From: Carposina sasakii
Lineage: Eukaryota > Arthropoda > Insecta > Lepidoptera > Carposinidae
Direction of reading: 5' to 3'
Length of the DNA: 64,000 bases
NCBI GenBank assembly: GCA_014607495.2
Contig: CP053163.1
Coordinates: forward strand, 5,622,716-5,686,715
How positions within the stretch are numbered: the first letter of the stretch is position 1; each line of letters opens with the position of its first letter. Both the position numbers and the translations under genes were made by a program. The notes under the pieces were generated by a model, which had not been told where the DNA came from, did not search any database, and worked only from the letters and a program-made list of their open reading frames with translations. Shown here in pieces: positions 29,479 through 43,597 of the stretch.

Positions 29479-32400
29479 CCCGCCTGTCTTTGCTGCGAGT
29501 AGACACTAGCGCCACAGACTGATAGAACTTGCGACTGTGCTGACTTGCGTGATTGTGGTTCGCGCGTGAGTAACTAGATGGTGCTGACTATACAAGTACA
29601 ACTTACGACAAGTGTCGGTCGTGCCTTGTGTGGTGGTGGTTCGCGCGTGAGTAACTAGATGGTGCTGACTATACAAGTACAACTTGCGACAAGTGTCGGT
29701 CGTGCCTTGTGTGGTGGTGGTTCGCGCGTGAGTAACTAGATGGCGCTGATTATACGGCTACATGTTACGACAAGCGCCGGTGGTGACTTGTGTGGTGGTG
29801 GTTTAGCGTTTGCGCTAGAGTAGATACCAGCGCAGCAGACTACAGCTACAATTTGCGACTGTGGTGACTTGTGTGCTGTCTGTTCGTGCTTAAATAACTA
29901 GATGGCGCTTACTATCTTACTGTGCCAGTGCTGCGAGCTAGATGTCAATGTTTGCATAGCAGGAATAGTGTACGATTAGTACCAATGAAAAAGATATAGC
30001 TGTTCGCACATGCGCCGTATCGTTGTAAAAACATTAAACTTTTACTATATTTCCGCGCTGTCTGCGGATTGTTTGAATATGTTGTGCTCTCTGATGCTAC
30101 ACCTCTCTTATTTTATAAGGGATTCTCTATCCTACCAATGTTTTATGAGAACCTTGCGCTACATCTAAGTTACGATGGCATTTAATGCTAAAAAGTGATG
30201 GTTTTTTCGATCGCACCAACAATATACTTTACTGGTCGTTTAGAATAACATCAGAATGAAATCAGACTCCTGTCTTATCAGGAAAATCATTTCTATAATA
30301 ATTATGATTTATTTATCATAATTCTGTATTGTAATCGTTATGTATTTGAAATTATTGTATGAAAAAGTCGCAATTCATATCAACAGCTGCTACAAAGAAT
30401 TATTTCTTAGTATAAAGTGAGGTAGGTGTTCATGGACGGGAAAACAATTTGTACAGTCAAGTAATATTATAACTATAGCGCGAAAAGTAGACTTTCTCTT
30501 GATTGGTCTATTATGTACCTGGATCCAAGGACAAAAAAGTCGTACATGCCTGGATCACATATTAATTTTACTATAAAAGTTTACCAGTTTCTGACAATGA
30601 CAAAATTGGACATTAATTTCATGTGACATTTATATTTATTTTTCAAACATCTGATTTAGTGACGCTGAGCGTTATTTTTTCTTACTACAAGTAAATAATA
30701 ATAATTAATATTTAAGTTTATTTAGGCTAAGTTTAAGTGTGAATGTACATTTGCACAGCAAAGTTGAGTATGGACCTGATATTAAGTTATATTATGTTTA
30801 ATGTTTCCTCAATGATTTAGCTTGTCACGCGAGAAGTAACATTCCGTACGTGTTTAGTGACAATAAGTCGTTGATCCTCGGAGGTCCTGCGTTGCGAATC
30901 TCTTGTCCCTCTTGTAAATAGTATATGAGATAATGTCATATTCAATGTATTTTTGTATTTGATAAAATAGTCGTTGTATAAGTATTGATTATTCAGATAT
31001 TGGAATAATCAGTGTATCTACTTATCCATAAAGTGGTATGTAATGTTTAGCCTAAGGATCTATCTAGGTAGGTTTTTGTTTATCATAATTACGTTATATT
31101 GATAATAATTTATTATAATAATACATTTATAATATAATAATACATACAACTTATTGCACTCAGATAATTAAATCAGTCTAATTTGTTGTTGTAATCTCAC
31201 ATTAGTTTTAAATGTTGTTCTTCTTAAAGCTACCTTTATCTAAAGGGCTTAAAACAGTGTTAAGTATGGTAGACACATAAAAAACATGAAATACATATTT
31301 CGTTTGGTTAAGATACCACTTGCTGATTGCATGTCCTTGTGTCTATCTAGCAATGATTCTGATCTTGTTTTATACATAATTATTTGTGAGGCTGGTCTTA
31401 AATATTATATTATAATCTACTTGCCTATTTATGTTAAAATTATATATCGGTAACTGGTAAATAGGCCCTAAATACAGCGACATACTTGCCAAACACTACC
31501 GTAGTTCGTATATGTGAGTTATGCCACGTTACTTGACTCGTTGTGCGAGCAAATTATCGTAATGTTTGTCAGGTGTCCTGCACTATTTGTTATATTAAAG
31601 AATAATAATGATAAGTATAAGCATAATAAGTTAACGACCAGTGGTGCGAACTGATGTTGAATGTTGAAGAGTTTTTATAGAGGTTAGATACAGTGGAGAT
31701 TTTGGGAGGTTGTTAAATGTAGTACTAGTTAAGTATATTTTCTAATCTTCCGTTAGAGTAAGCATGATTTATCTTTTGGAAATGTCTGGTCATAAAATAA
31801 TAACCGCCTACTTTACGTAGGATAGAAACATGAATATTTAATGCCTTATTATCATGCACTAAATCTCTCTATTTTTTTTATATTTTTGGAATTAAGTTGT
31901 AAATATGGTAGCCGTTAAGGTGGTTGGTTGTTTAATTTTTAAATAAATATTAATATATTGCTTTTCCTTTAAGTTAGCGTCTAATGTGTTTCTCTGCTTT
32001 GTTTGATCTAGCCATTGCACTTTTCGCGATATTCTTTTCTAGCCTTTCGTAATGTGATTACAGAGAACAAAGTTGTTTTTGTTTCTAATTTATTTGTAAA
32101 TTACTGTTAGGTATTTCTTAATTTCATAGTAACTTTATTGCTATTTTGTCTACAAACTTTATATGATTAAGAGGACCTTTATAGTATTTCTTTCTTTACT
32201 ATGCTTTATATACACGTTTATCCCTGCAATTAGATATAAAATTGATCCCAAAATCCTAGTACAAACATCGGCTACTAACTCACATTGTGGGTGCTCTATT
32301 TTCACAATAGTTATGTGACGTCTATAAGTTACAGTTTACAGTATTAGCAAATTATAGATAAATAAATAGGTTTATTGTTGTCTTTGAGTGAATCAACATC

Positions 32401-33020
32401 AATGGGGTAAATGACTAACAAAAATGGAAATTTCAATTTAATTTAGGAACTCTATACTTAATATGTGTCTAAGATAGATTTATTTTTCCAATTTAGTTAG
32501 TCATAAACCCACATGTTAACAATAGGTTCAGATGTACATTTATACACTGAGAATGTTCTCGCTTTCACAATATGCACTTTGATGCCTTGTAGTTAAGCAA
32601 ATTATCATGAAATTTATATCATAATAAGCAAGGACATTCATTCTCTCATGTACTTAATTATACAAAATAGTCAATAGTCTAGTAATAGTTCATAGTGCTG
32701 TGCTTTCTGCAAGTTCATACTTTATTGTATTAGAACGTTTGTTGACCTACCCTCGTAGTTTGTTAAATTATACATTTTGGGATCAAAAACAAATGATAAA
32801 TCGTTGGCAACAAAATTGAATTTGAGTTACTTTGTCGTTTTTTACACTGGGTTACGATGGATTATTTGATAAATCAAGCGCAGCTTTACTATTTATAATA
32901 TGTATTTGTTTTAAGATGCCATTTGTTGTAACTCATGTTTTCTTATTAAATTAAAATTTGGATCAAATATTTTTGTTGTTATTTTCACCTTTATAGGTTT
33001 TATTTTACAATAAAATTGTA
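29479..33020 (+). other. ash1: Probable long ash1 3' UTR
   Basis: After the stop come an 81-bp repeat array (about 29480-29960) and then about 3 kb of AT-rich sequence with no coding frame and, unlike the flanks, no recognised transposon. Candidate poly(A) signals AATAAA are at 31942-31947 (followed by T/GT-rich sequence), 32361-32366 and 33009-33014. The transcript end cannot be fixed without RNA data. Confidence 0.45.
29480..29960 (+). repeat. 81-bp degenerate tandem array after the ash1 stop, with CTCF-core-like motifs
   Basis: About six units. TTCGCGCGTGAGTAACTAGA begins at 29559, 29640 and 29721; diverged units follow at about 29802 and 29883, and an older one precedes at about 29480. 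The first three junctions are 81 bp apart. Each unit holds CTAGATGGYGC or a relative; CTAGATGGCGC (29737 and 29896 regions) fits the CTCF core SYAGRKGGCRS at all eleven positions. Confidence 0.85.
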
Positions 33021-34099
33021 GAAAATATGCATTATTGCTATGGCCTAGCAACAGCCATACATAGCACAGATATAGCTATAAAGACGAAGTAGAGAATGAC
33101 CTAGGAGTTTAGGTGGAACACATGGTTATTCTATTATGATATTATGTTCGATTCCGGCAGTCACACTTAAACCTATACGTAAAATTAGTTCTACCTGTCC
33201 TTTTCTCTCTCAGCCATTTATGTTAAGAACAGAGAGAGATAGACGTGACTAAGATTAGGTTTATGACCCTATTATCTATCTATGGCATGGTAACGTACAT
33301 GTGACAGGTTACAATAGTTTACACAATCTACGCAAATAGGGGTAATTTTTTTACACTTATTTCAGAGTTACCTATAGTATATAGTGTTCTGTGCATATTT
33401 CAGATAGCGTACAGCAACATGGCAACACACAACTATTGTCGTAGTCGTGCTACGAATTCGTAGCAAATGGAAATAGCGCGTTGTGGATAAACAGCAACTT
33501 CCTATGTAACCTTTGCCAAGCAAGAGTAACAATTTATTTTATGAAAATTACAGGTAAGTTCTAAGTACGTCTTGACCACCATGCCAGAAAAATAAATCCA
33601 TTTTACTGTTAGTCCAAGTGGTCCAAACTTACACTTAGGTAGTGCAAGGTCTTTTGGTAGATACTTATAGAAAAGTCAGGAAAATGAACCTATATACATC
33701 TACGCTGGTAAAACGCACATGAGTCACGTAGTATTTGGCGTGTTGTATCAGCCTTGTCGGTAATGCATGATTTAGCATTGACCTTATATAGTAATTCACA
33801 TTTACGTCGGGGTGCGCCGCGTCCCGCAATGAGAAGATTGGCCGTCGTCCGCCCGTATGCGTCGGCTCACGGTAACCTGACTTGTGTCCTCAGCTTGTGT
33901 CACTAATTTTGAGGTTTCTCATCTGCTTGGAATGAAGATAGCTAGGTACTATAATATATTTAACTAAATCGTCAGAATGAAAAATCTTTTTAGTAATCTC
34001 TAATCTTTCTATAAGCCAAGTGAATTGAGACGATTGGTAGAGGAAAACTAACATTTTAATCGAAATTTAAAATCTCAACATATGAGGCGATTAAGGGTT

Positions 34100-34275
34100 C
34101 CCGGGAGGTGGGCAGCAGCGCCTTTTGTGTCAATATATTAGTCCGAAAATCACACTGCGGTCACCAACCTGCCTGTCTATCATGGTGACTATGGGCAAAA
34201 CCCCCCTATAGCAGAAGCCTTGTGGCGTGCCCTGGGGAAAGCCTACGTCAAGCAGTGGCTTTTACATAGAGAACT
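34100..34275 (+). repeat. LINE-type 3' end family A, copy 1
   Basis: It contains CGGTCACCAACC, TGGTGACTATGGGCAAAACC, CCTTGTGGCGTGCCCTG and ACGTCAAGCAGTGG. The same phrases in the same order occur at 37588-37745, 54835-55106 and, inverted, 59325-59520. These are conserved 3' parts of a lepidopteran LINE, mostly noncoding. Confidence 0.6.
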
Positions 34276-37200
34276 CCTAAAATTGACAACAAACCCGTCG
34301 AGTCAAATAAACTCTACTTACGATATTAGTAGTTATCTTAAAGTGACCAAAATTTGTTGGACGTAAAGTTTACACAACAGAAAGTTGAAAGCCAGCTAGA
34401 TGAAACTTGAGAAATTGATAAATCAAAACTCAGACTTTCAATTTTCTATTGAATCTCTTCAGTATTGAATGCTACAGTCAGTCCATTATAAAATCAGTTC
34501 ATGCCGAGTGCGTTCCATTGGTCGTAATTGAGGTCTGCCGGAAACCAATGATTACCTACCTCTCCACTAGGGTCTAAATTTTATTACCACTTTGAATTTC
34601 CCAACATAATGTCTACCTAGAGTATAGACCAGAGTACATACCTACTCAAGAGTTATTACAGGATGGTACATGAGTATAAAATTATGTAACATCCTGTATT
34701 ATGAAAATATCCCACTAAAGAGAACCAGCTATAAAATTATAAAATTCTTAAAAATGGTAGTTTAGCTACTCAAGAACACTGCATCAAAATTTTACATATA
34801 AAGGTGAGAGGTTCTACATTTCTTATGGGCATCAAAAGATTTGGTTTGACTTCAATAATAATAACTTAATCAAAGAGTAATTGCGCCGCCTCCAAAGATG
34901 TTCGATTCTATATTCTAACCGTCACACTTAAATCTAAACGTAAAATTAGACCTGTCTCTTTCTCTCTCAGCTATTTATATAATGTTTGACTGTCAGAATC
35001 GCCCATAGTACCTACTACTTATTAGTTAGATACTTATAACACATGTGTAATCTTCACATTACGCTTTGTTTACATTTTGTCATTACACTACAATAGTTGT
35101 GTTATAGCAGTTTTAATACAAACAAACTACCCATATTGTAAATCGGTATCTTCTTCCAACACGTGATTGTAATCTATGTTTATGTACTTACCTACTTACT
35201 TTTTTATTAGTACTATCCAAGTAGGTAGTTACCAACAAATTATACGTGCCTAGATAAATTTTATTAATAGTTAGGAATAGTTTTGCGTGTCAGTATAGAA
35301 AAAAATACAAAAAGTTTATAATTAACACAGACTGTTGATACTTCATACAAGTGTTTAGATTGGTTGGAAAAAAACATGTTTTTGTTCAGTAACACGTAGT
35401 GTGTATGGGTAGGTACCTCGCATACTTAAATATCGTCAATTAGAAAATAGGTAGGTAGGTAAGAAGGTAGGTAATTTTAAAAAATCGAAATCGAATGTGG
35501 TGAAATTTCCTATGTTAGCTTAGCATAAAAATATGCCTCTTTATTATCAATTCCACTTCAAATATTGCAGTTAAAGTAAAAGTTTATTAGATTAGATGGT
35601 AGGCCATTTTAACCGTCTGTTGCTCTTTCGCTATGGCTTAGTCAGGTAGGGTGGTAATTGTGTGCAATTCAGCTATAAAGTAGCTAACATAAACTATTCA
35701 TCCATGTTTCTGCCTAAACATAGGACTCACTATTTATCTTTTTGATAATATACTAATTAGGTATAGATAGATAAATAGTCCACAGCAAACTCAAACATCC
35801 CAAATTGAGCAGTCAGCGTAATGAAATTATTATTTCATAAAGAGAAATGATGTAGGCCCATGAGGCGAGGCGTGCTTGCTCCACACAATTTGGTCAGGCA
35901 AGCTCGAGACTACATTGTCCACTCACGCGCAGTGCCCACATTTCTCGCTGCAGATACTGTCGCGAACTTAATAAAAAGCTTTTTAAAGTTGTTTAGTGAA
36001 TCAGTGGCCGAAGAACGTACTCAAGGCATGAAAACTGGTACAGTGCTCAGATTTAAAGATAGAAAAATAATACGACTTTTCTGGATCAACTATGCACCTG
36101 TAAGTATTGCTTTTCCTAGTATATTGTATTTACCTATTAGGTATTTTAAAGTGTAAACAACCTTAAATTCGTCACTTGTACTTAGAAGTGGTGTTTATCA
36201 ATGTTGATACGTAGGTAGAATTTTATGTCGTTCTAATTTTGTTGTGTACCCACTTGCGGATTCGTTGTAGAGAAATCTTGATTCGCTGAAAGAACGTTAT
36301 TTATGGCACGGATTGTTTATAATATCTATCTACTTATTTAATATTTTTCCGTGAAAATTTATCTTCCTAACTTATATTTTCGCTCTATCACTCACCATAG
36401 GAATCATGAATGTGTATGTTAACAACAAACGCCGAAAGGACTATGCTAGCGTAAAACGTTACCTAATATTTGTAACCAGATCACCTGCAACCCTTACAGG
36501 GGGTAAAACAAGTAAAAGAACCAATACCTACTAGGTACTTATCTATTTTGTCGTAAGGTAATAAACAATCCTGCAACTTGTTACTGGTTTTACATTTGAC
36601 CCACTGTGCTAACCGTGTCGTAGGATCTAGTGATCTCCTTCATGATTTTGCAGTTCTGACTGCTTCACTTGGTACACAGCCATGTACCATATGTAGATAT
36701 GAAATATAAAGTTGATAAGTTATAAAATATTAATAAGAGGAAAATTGTCTTTTCCCAGCTACCTCACTGCTTCTGTCATAAAAATAACTTTTATTTCTGT
36801 CTGATTAAAATACAGACACGTGATTCAATTATAATATAAAGTATAAGTTAACACTTTAACAATATACCTACCTAATACATTGTCTGTATCTCTTTAGTAA
36901 AGGGGGGGTAAAAGCCTAAATATTTCCGTTCATATATCTCTTTGCTTACAATATTATCTTGGTACAAATTAGGTACAATTGGTACAAAGCCGCTTATCCT
37001 ATCTACATACTTACCTATGTATTAGATAGAGTCAATTTTGTGATTTTCCAACGCGAGAATGAGGCTAGATTAACTAATAGCTGCTAAACTTTGCAAACAC
37101 GTCCCACTCTGGCTCGTAGAGACATCACGCGAGTGTTTACAAGTCCTAAAGGTGCTGAATCTGTACTGAACCATTTACAGCCAATTTCAATATCCGAACT

Positions 37201-37587
37201 CGAGAGATTTTTTGCATATTTCAGGATAAATTTTCAATTGTATTCATACAAAATTTCAAATTTGGATTTAAAAAAACCTAGTATTGAAATTGGCCGTTAA
37301 ACTAGTAACGCTATACAGTATGAGAAGCATATGGCGTTGGCATTAGTGAACTAAGCCATAATTTCAGAAGCTTTCAGGAGAATTAAAATTGGCTGAATCA
37401 AATATTTTGGCAATAACATAAATTCCACACGTTCGCCCAATATCCCAACTTTTCGTCCAACCCTCCTCCTATGGTGAGTCATGCATAACTCTCTAGGTGT
37501 CATAAAGAACAGTTAAAAACTATGTTCAGCCATTGTTGATGGAAGCTATTGGTGTTGAATTGTTGGACGATTGTTTGCAGCCGGAAT

Positions 37588-37745
37588 ATAACATACATAT
37601 ATCATATGGCAGACTCATACCACGGTCACCAACCCACCTGCCCAGCATGGTGACTAGACAGCAAACCCCTCTGTGGCAGTAACCTTGTGGCGTGCCCTGT
37701 GGGGGAGGCCTACGTCCAGCAGTGGACAGCAATAGGCTGAAGACG
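37588..37745 (+). repeat. LINE-type 3' end family A, copy 2
   Basis: Shares CGGTCACCAACCCACCTGCC, CATGGTGACTAGACAG, CCTTGTGGCGTGCCCTG and GGGGAGGCCTACGTCCAGCA with copies 1, 3 and 4, and ends GGCTGAAGACGAAG. Confidence 0.6.
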
Positions 37746-38639
37746 AAGACTCGTACTCACAAAACTTGACCAGCTCAGTCCCAATTTAGCTTCGGACACA
37801 CCGACACACAAACAGGCCTTACAAACCCGTATACTTATGGAGTTATTGATATCAATCTTTCAGTGTTTTAAGAGTTATCTGAGTTATCTCTTTAGTGAGA
37901 GAGGAATTCCTTAGCTTATAGGCACCTAGTTAAGATGACGAATCGCTAAAATTGGCGTTAGTTAAGTCGATTTTTCTCAGCTATTACAATATATAGGAAA
38001 GTGATATTTAATAATCGAATTCTACACTATATTATCTCACTTTCTGTGGTTGCAGAAACACGATTCATAGACTTTTTTACGATAAAAAATTGTGTTAAAG
38101 ATACCTCTATTTTATCAAATGTGTTAATTTTACAGGCAAACCAGAGCGATTTAAGCCTCAATATTTGTATCAATAGACTTGTCTAAGCATACTCTAAAAA
38201 CGTATGGTTGCACACTTTAAAAATATTGTGTAGTTTTTAATTAAAACGCGAAAATATGATTTGTCGCTTACGCTCTTTTAGTTTAAGCTAGTCCCCGCTC
38301 ATATTTGTATGGATATAAACGTCCCTCCACCCTCCCTCAAGCGGCCTCCGGCCTTGATCGACGCTGGGTCTATGTCAGTCGTTTTCCCGCGCTGTTATTT
38401 TTCTCTGTCAAATATTATCTGACTATTTACTGATGGACATTATTAACTAAGGGTAAATTTATATTAGGTACTACAAAAGGAACTAGATACGAGTATTAGG
38501 AAATCGCGGGACGCAAAATCAAACGTGGCAATCATTGAGTCTTAGGCAGTTACGAGTACTTGAGACAATAAAATTGTTATGGCAATAATTTTACCTGCAT
38601 TGATGCGGGGCATTACTGGAATAAACCAGATGACGCTTT

Positions 38640-39360
38640 TTTTTAAATTCTTTATTGCACGTCTAAAGGTTTGTGCAATGGCGGACTTAATGCTATGCAG
38701 CATTCTCTACCAATATTTGTGTAGCGCAATGGACAAAACAATTTTAAAGCTATAACAAACACTAGTAGCTAAGCACACTTAATTAGTACATACTTACACA
38801 TAATACGACATTAGACATGGACCAGGTTCTGGACTCTCCTGTAGTGCTCAGTTACTCTCGACTTAAATACCTCCACAGTAGAAGACTCCCGAATCGTTAC
38901 TGGTAGTCGTTCCATAAGCGAACAGTAGTGGCAGTAAAAAAGTCAGAATACAAAGCAGCATTGCGCTCGGGCTCACAGAGAGTTTTGTTGCGGCTAGACC
39001 GGAGTGGTCTATCGCAGGAGGAGAAGAACTCGAAGCGTTCGGAAATGTATTGGATGGTTCAGGGTATTGAACAAGAAGGAAAGTACGTGAAGATTACGTC
39101 GATGTCTAATATTGAGCCAGTTTAGCTGTGCACGATATTGGGATATGTGGTCATATTTACGCAATCCAAAAATTATATCGAATACACATGTTGAGAAGGC
39201 GGTCCAGCTTATCTAAGAGTTCCTCTGTAATATCTGTGTAGCAGACATCAGCATAGTCAATGATTGGGAGCAACAGAGCGTTGACTAACGTGATCTTGGC
39301 CGATATGGGTAGGAAGTTCTGCATAAGTTTTAGCGAACGCTTTGGCCACCCCATTCACAT
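38640..39360 (-). mobile_element. Degenerate LINE, polymerase C-terminus (antisense)
   Basis: The minus strand codes SAKITLVNALLLPIIDYADV and LDRLLNMCIRYNF near 39160-39350, then, past lesions, RLPVTIRESSTVEVFKSRVT followed by EHYRRV near 38840-38940. Both are typical of the end of jockey/R1-group polymerases. The 3' end is near 38640 (TTCTTTATTGCACG on plus). Several frame breaks; inactive. Confidence 0.65.
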
Positions 39361-39549
39361 ATGTATGTAGGTACTACAACAGTATTATAGCGAACTTATA
39401 CTGTTATTCTATATTTACTTAATAAATGAAAAGGGGCTGGTGGAACTCTATTGTGAAGTTCCCACGCACACTCTCCAAAGTGTATCCTGTAAAACACTGA
39501 CAAGGCAGCAATTTTACGGCGGTGGGTCAGGTCCTGGAGTTTCGAATTT

Positions 39550-40130
39550 GCTTAAGTTTTATTATCCATTAAGTTTTATTGCCCGTTTTTCCACCGAGTC
39601 CAGTGCGGCTAGCTGATATTTAGCTGATCCATCCCAAAGGTGGCAGTAGTACTCCATACTAGGGCGAACTTGCGCTTTATATAGCGCCAATAGTTGCTGT
39701 GGAGTAAAATACCGCCTAACCTTGGATAGGACGCCTAGTTTTTTAGCTGAGATTTTTGCTATGGACTCGATATACTTGCCAAAATTCGACGTTGCTGATA
39801 TGTCCAGGCCTAAGAGTTGAAGATGGTCAGTCGTTGCCAAGGACACACCCTGGAAAGTCGGAGTCAGGTCGAACTTACTCCGTTTTGCGGTAAATATACA
39901 CGCCTGCGTTTTAGAGGTATTAAATTGGACTAAATTGGCTTCGCCCCAGTCGGAGACTGCCTGTAGTGCCAAATCAACTCTCTCAATCATTGACTCTCGA
40001 CAAGACTGGACTTGATCTCTGGTAGCCCTAGCACCCGAAAAGTATCTATCTGCATACCCAAAGGAACCGGGCACGAGCAGGTTGTTTATATGTAATAGGA
40101 AAAGGGTTGCAGATAGTACTGACCCTCTTA
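39550..40130 (-). mobile_element. CR1-like LINE fragment (antisense)
   Basis: Minus-strand open frame 40074-39562 codes SDWGEANLVQFNTSKTQACI, later LLGLDISATSNFGKYIE and LYKAQVRPSMEYYCHLWDGS, ending near SVEKRAIKLNG. This is the thumb and C-terminal part of a CR1-like reverse transcriptase. The catalytic YADD region is only hinted at (GYADRYFSGAR). About 170 codons, truncated both ends. Confidence 0.72.
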
Positions 40131-40547
40131 CCTATGAATGCTTATTTTATAGAATATTCCGCCGCCGCTGCGCCCATCGTAATAATTGAATAGTGTGTTT
40201 TCGAGCAAAGAATATTGATAAGATAATTATTTACCCACCCGTGTCGTCGATACAATTCAGGATGAATTATAACGTTTTTTATTAACTAAAAAAAATAAGT
40301 AGATACTAGTAGATTTCCACGAAGCGACGACGTCGCATCGTGAATCGACGCCGCAGCATGTGTGGAAACCCTTAGTTACTCGTATGTGTGTCATATTTCT
40401 CTAGTCGATTTACCAACTTATTAGTAAACTGAAGATGTCGCCGTGTGTTACCGAACAAATGATATTTCAACGTGTTGACTGTAGTTCCTTTTTCTGCCAC
40501 TCTGCAGATAATTTGGCAAACGCACATATTTAAATCACGCATAATAA

Positions 40548-40866
40548 TCCGACTAATATTATAAACGCGAGAGTTTGTGAGGATGTATGTATGTTTGTTG
40601 CTCTTTTGCGCAAAAACTACTGAATGGATTTTAATGAAACTTCACAATAATATAGCTTACATATAAGAATAATAGTGGACTTTGCTAGGATCACATTTTA
40701 GTCCAAGACCCTGTTACTTATAATATTTCATTTTTGTAAATAAAAATGTAATGTGACTAAGTGTAAAAAAATAACACATAACATTTTTATCCCGGATAAT
40801 TTCGACATTTTATTTGTTCTGCAGTATGTACGTTTGGGCGCGGACGGAGTTGCAGGCGTCCACTAG
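40548..40866 (+). mobile_element. Non-autonomous Helitron
   Basis: Starts TCCGACTAATATTATAAACG after an A; ends CGCGGACGGAGTTGCAGGCG, TCCACTAG, then T. No coding sequence. Confidence 0.7.
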
Positions 40867-43542
40867 TGTCAAATATATAGGCAAAGTGTGAACGATAAAC
40901 TATCCAATTTGAATTTGGAATTACTGTTACGTTGAAGCTTTGAAACATTGTTCGCGATCTATGTAGATTTCAAGAAATCCGTGGGACTCGCAAATTGCGT
41001 AAAACTTTCTCGAAACTTTAATAAATAAACTCAGTGGGTACATGCGTTTTGGAATTATTATTGAGCACGGAGTCACCTTAAAAGTAGGTGTCAATTATTT
41101 TATTAATTGCGTACTTGTTTTCCATCGGTCGGCGATCACAACCATCGCGTGATAATTGCAGGGATTACCTAACTGCGTAGGTATAGTGCCTTCGAAATAG
41201 GGTTCGGTAAATTATGATGCATGTATGTAGTATGTCACAGGTATAGTACTAACAACCATGTATAGGTAAACCCACGATTTATTGTACGTACTGTGTGATG
41301 TAAATTCATTGGACTGCTTCGCGATGCCTAATTACCTAAGTAATTATTCGATTATATGCCCTATCTACCTAGGTTTACTCGAATAATAACTTATTGCCAC
41401 TAAAAATAAAAGCAAATAGCTCTTTTTAATCCATCAATTTATCAAATAAATCTCTGCCGCGTCTTATTTGCCATCGGAGTTCTAAGACAATGTAATCCCT
41501 TCACATTGATGTTCATCGTTACGATAGCGATTACACTTCATCGCGTGATTTAACATACGCCCGAATTTTTTTAGTTTCTTGAAGAAAACATTTTGATAGC
41601 GAAACTCTATTATAATACCTATAAGTTACTTCGCCTCAGCTCCCAGGAAAGATTGAGGTCAAGCGAAACCTAGTCAGGCATAAAAAATCATCTCGTAATC
41701 CTTGTCTGAATTTAACTTACTACCTAGCTAGATAAAAAACAACAATGTACGACGACTAGTATGAGAGGTCGCGTGTTACGTTTGTTTACGCGAGGACTAA
41801 AGTTGCAGCTCCACTGAGGCTGAGAATAACTGAGTATACCTAAACTAAATAAAGTCTAAAGAATATTTAAAATTAAGATAATTTATTTCTAACCGAGATC
41901 CATAGATGTCTGCTGGTAAAGCGAACCAAACACCAATAAGATTAGTTAATGTATCTACCAGTTAACCAGGCACACATAGCTAAGCGAGGATAAAAATTTT
42001 TATACTTTCTTCAACGTCATATTCCACATTCACTTCATATACTTCATTGCAGAAAAATAGGTATAATAAAATAAGAGATACCAAATCCCTGAGCGGAATG
42101 ACATCATGACGTGATTAGGCGAAAGCGCGAAAATGAAAGCTTCCTACTGGAGCAAAAGTTTCGCTGACGAACTTCTATTGATCGTTCCAATCGAGCAATA
42201 ATGTAACTTTGTCTAAGCCCCCAGAACAATTTTTGATCGTGTAGTTTGCGATTATAAACAGGAAAAATGTTGAGATGCATACTGCTAAACTTCTGTTCTG
42301 GCTACCCAATTTTGGGAATACATATCTATATTATGTTGTGTACAATACATACGTAAAATGATGAGATATTGTGATGATATCATTGCCTGTCCACTCTGTA
42401 CATCCAGGCCTTAAATCGCGTGACGATTGTACAGGACGCGATCGTGATGGCCGAAATCGCGTCGCACGCCATGCTAGCCGGAACACTCCATACAATGTTA
42501 TTGATAAATTGAGCTGGCCAATTTGTTCTTCGAGAGCAGTTCCAACACTCTTACAATGTCACATTGTACTATACATAGACAAGAGCACTCGGGAAGTGTT
42601 CGTAATTTGTTATGCTTTCTTAAATCAATTGTCATATAATAGGCATACCGGGATTATGTTATGTTTTGTAGCTTATAAACGAAGTCTAAATGCATGGAGG
42701 AGGAAATTAGAGTGGTAGCGATAGCGACTAGGCTGCTCTTTTCGTTTTAGTCATTTCGGACATTCACAGTACCTACTTACAATACTTCACAGCAGAAGAA
42801 TATTGACGATGGTGGCATTTCAAGAAAGGTTTCATAACAAAAACGTCACAGATTAAATTAAAACACATAAATGATAATCAGTGATTTTACGTATTTATGT
42901 TAAAGATTATGTGTAATTTACAATTGTATGATAAAACCTACGAAATAATAATTCCACTATTATTAATGTAGAGAGTTTGTTTACCGAATCATTAAAGAAA
43001 TAGGATCACTACCCACTGACTTCGACTAGAGGATTCGCTTATCAGTAATTACGTGGAATAGTAAAGCATTTTTAAATATTTGTCATCTTAAACAGATAAT
43101 TTATCTACTGAGTTACTACCACATAATGCGATACGAATGGCCTAAAACACAACAAGTGAATAACAACATTTTTCGATTTCAAATAATGCCGATTTACCTT
43201 AATATAATTCAACTAGATACCACAACAATGAATACTTACCTACTAACATTACCGCACTAATGCATACCTATAAGAACTTTAGCAACAACAAATGATAGTG
43301 TAGCAGTTACCATTCTAAACAATACGTTACACAAGCCTATTGGGTACATTATAAAAAGTAATCAATATACAAGCAAACACAGACATCTAATTATACATTT
43401 CAATAACACGAGAGGGACTTGCAACATGTTTCTGATGTCCGGAAAAGTATCGCTACCGTTACACGTTACGTGACGTAGTAATCCTTTGTCAAATATACAG
43501 GTATTTGTGTAAGGATTGTCGATATTTACCTGCTGCCGTGTG

Positions 43543-43597
43543 ATATATACTGTGACACAATCGGACTCATTCTCACTCTTTCGAGAGTGTACTCAGT
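43543..43597 (+). promoter_or_regulatory. Candidate core promoter of the SV2-like gene
   Basis: ATATATA at 43543-43549 lies about 25 bp upstream of an initiator-like TCATT (43567-43571); a second initiator match, TCAGT, is at 43593-43597. The segment precedes an untranslated exon with a clean splice donor. Start site is inferred from motifs only. Confidence 0.35.

Larger units (their letters stand above)
33021..43540. other. Intergenic region, no host gene recognised
   Basis: Between the probable end of ash1 transcription and the next promoter I see LINE relics (34100-34275, 37588-37745, 38640-39360, 39550-40130), a Helitron (40548-40866), a dispersed repeat around GTCACACTTAAACC (33160-33260, 34917-34996), and otherwise AT-rich sequence. 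An open frame at 35860-36156 has no recognisable family and is not called. Confidence 0.5.

Noticed and set aside
35860..36156. Plus-strand open frame of 98 codons with a GTAAGT inside
   Set aside because: No family recognised, no matching acceptor or neighbouring exon found, and the region is full of transposon relics.
42371..42718. Plus-strand open frame of 115 codons
   Set aside because: No domain or splice context; length is within chance for this base composition.
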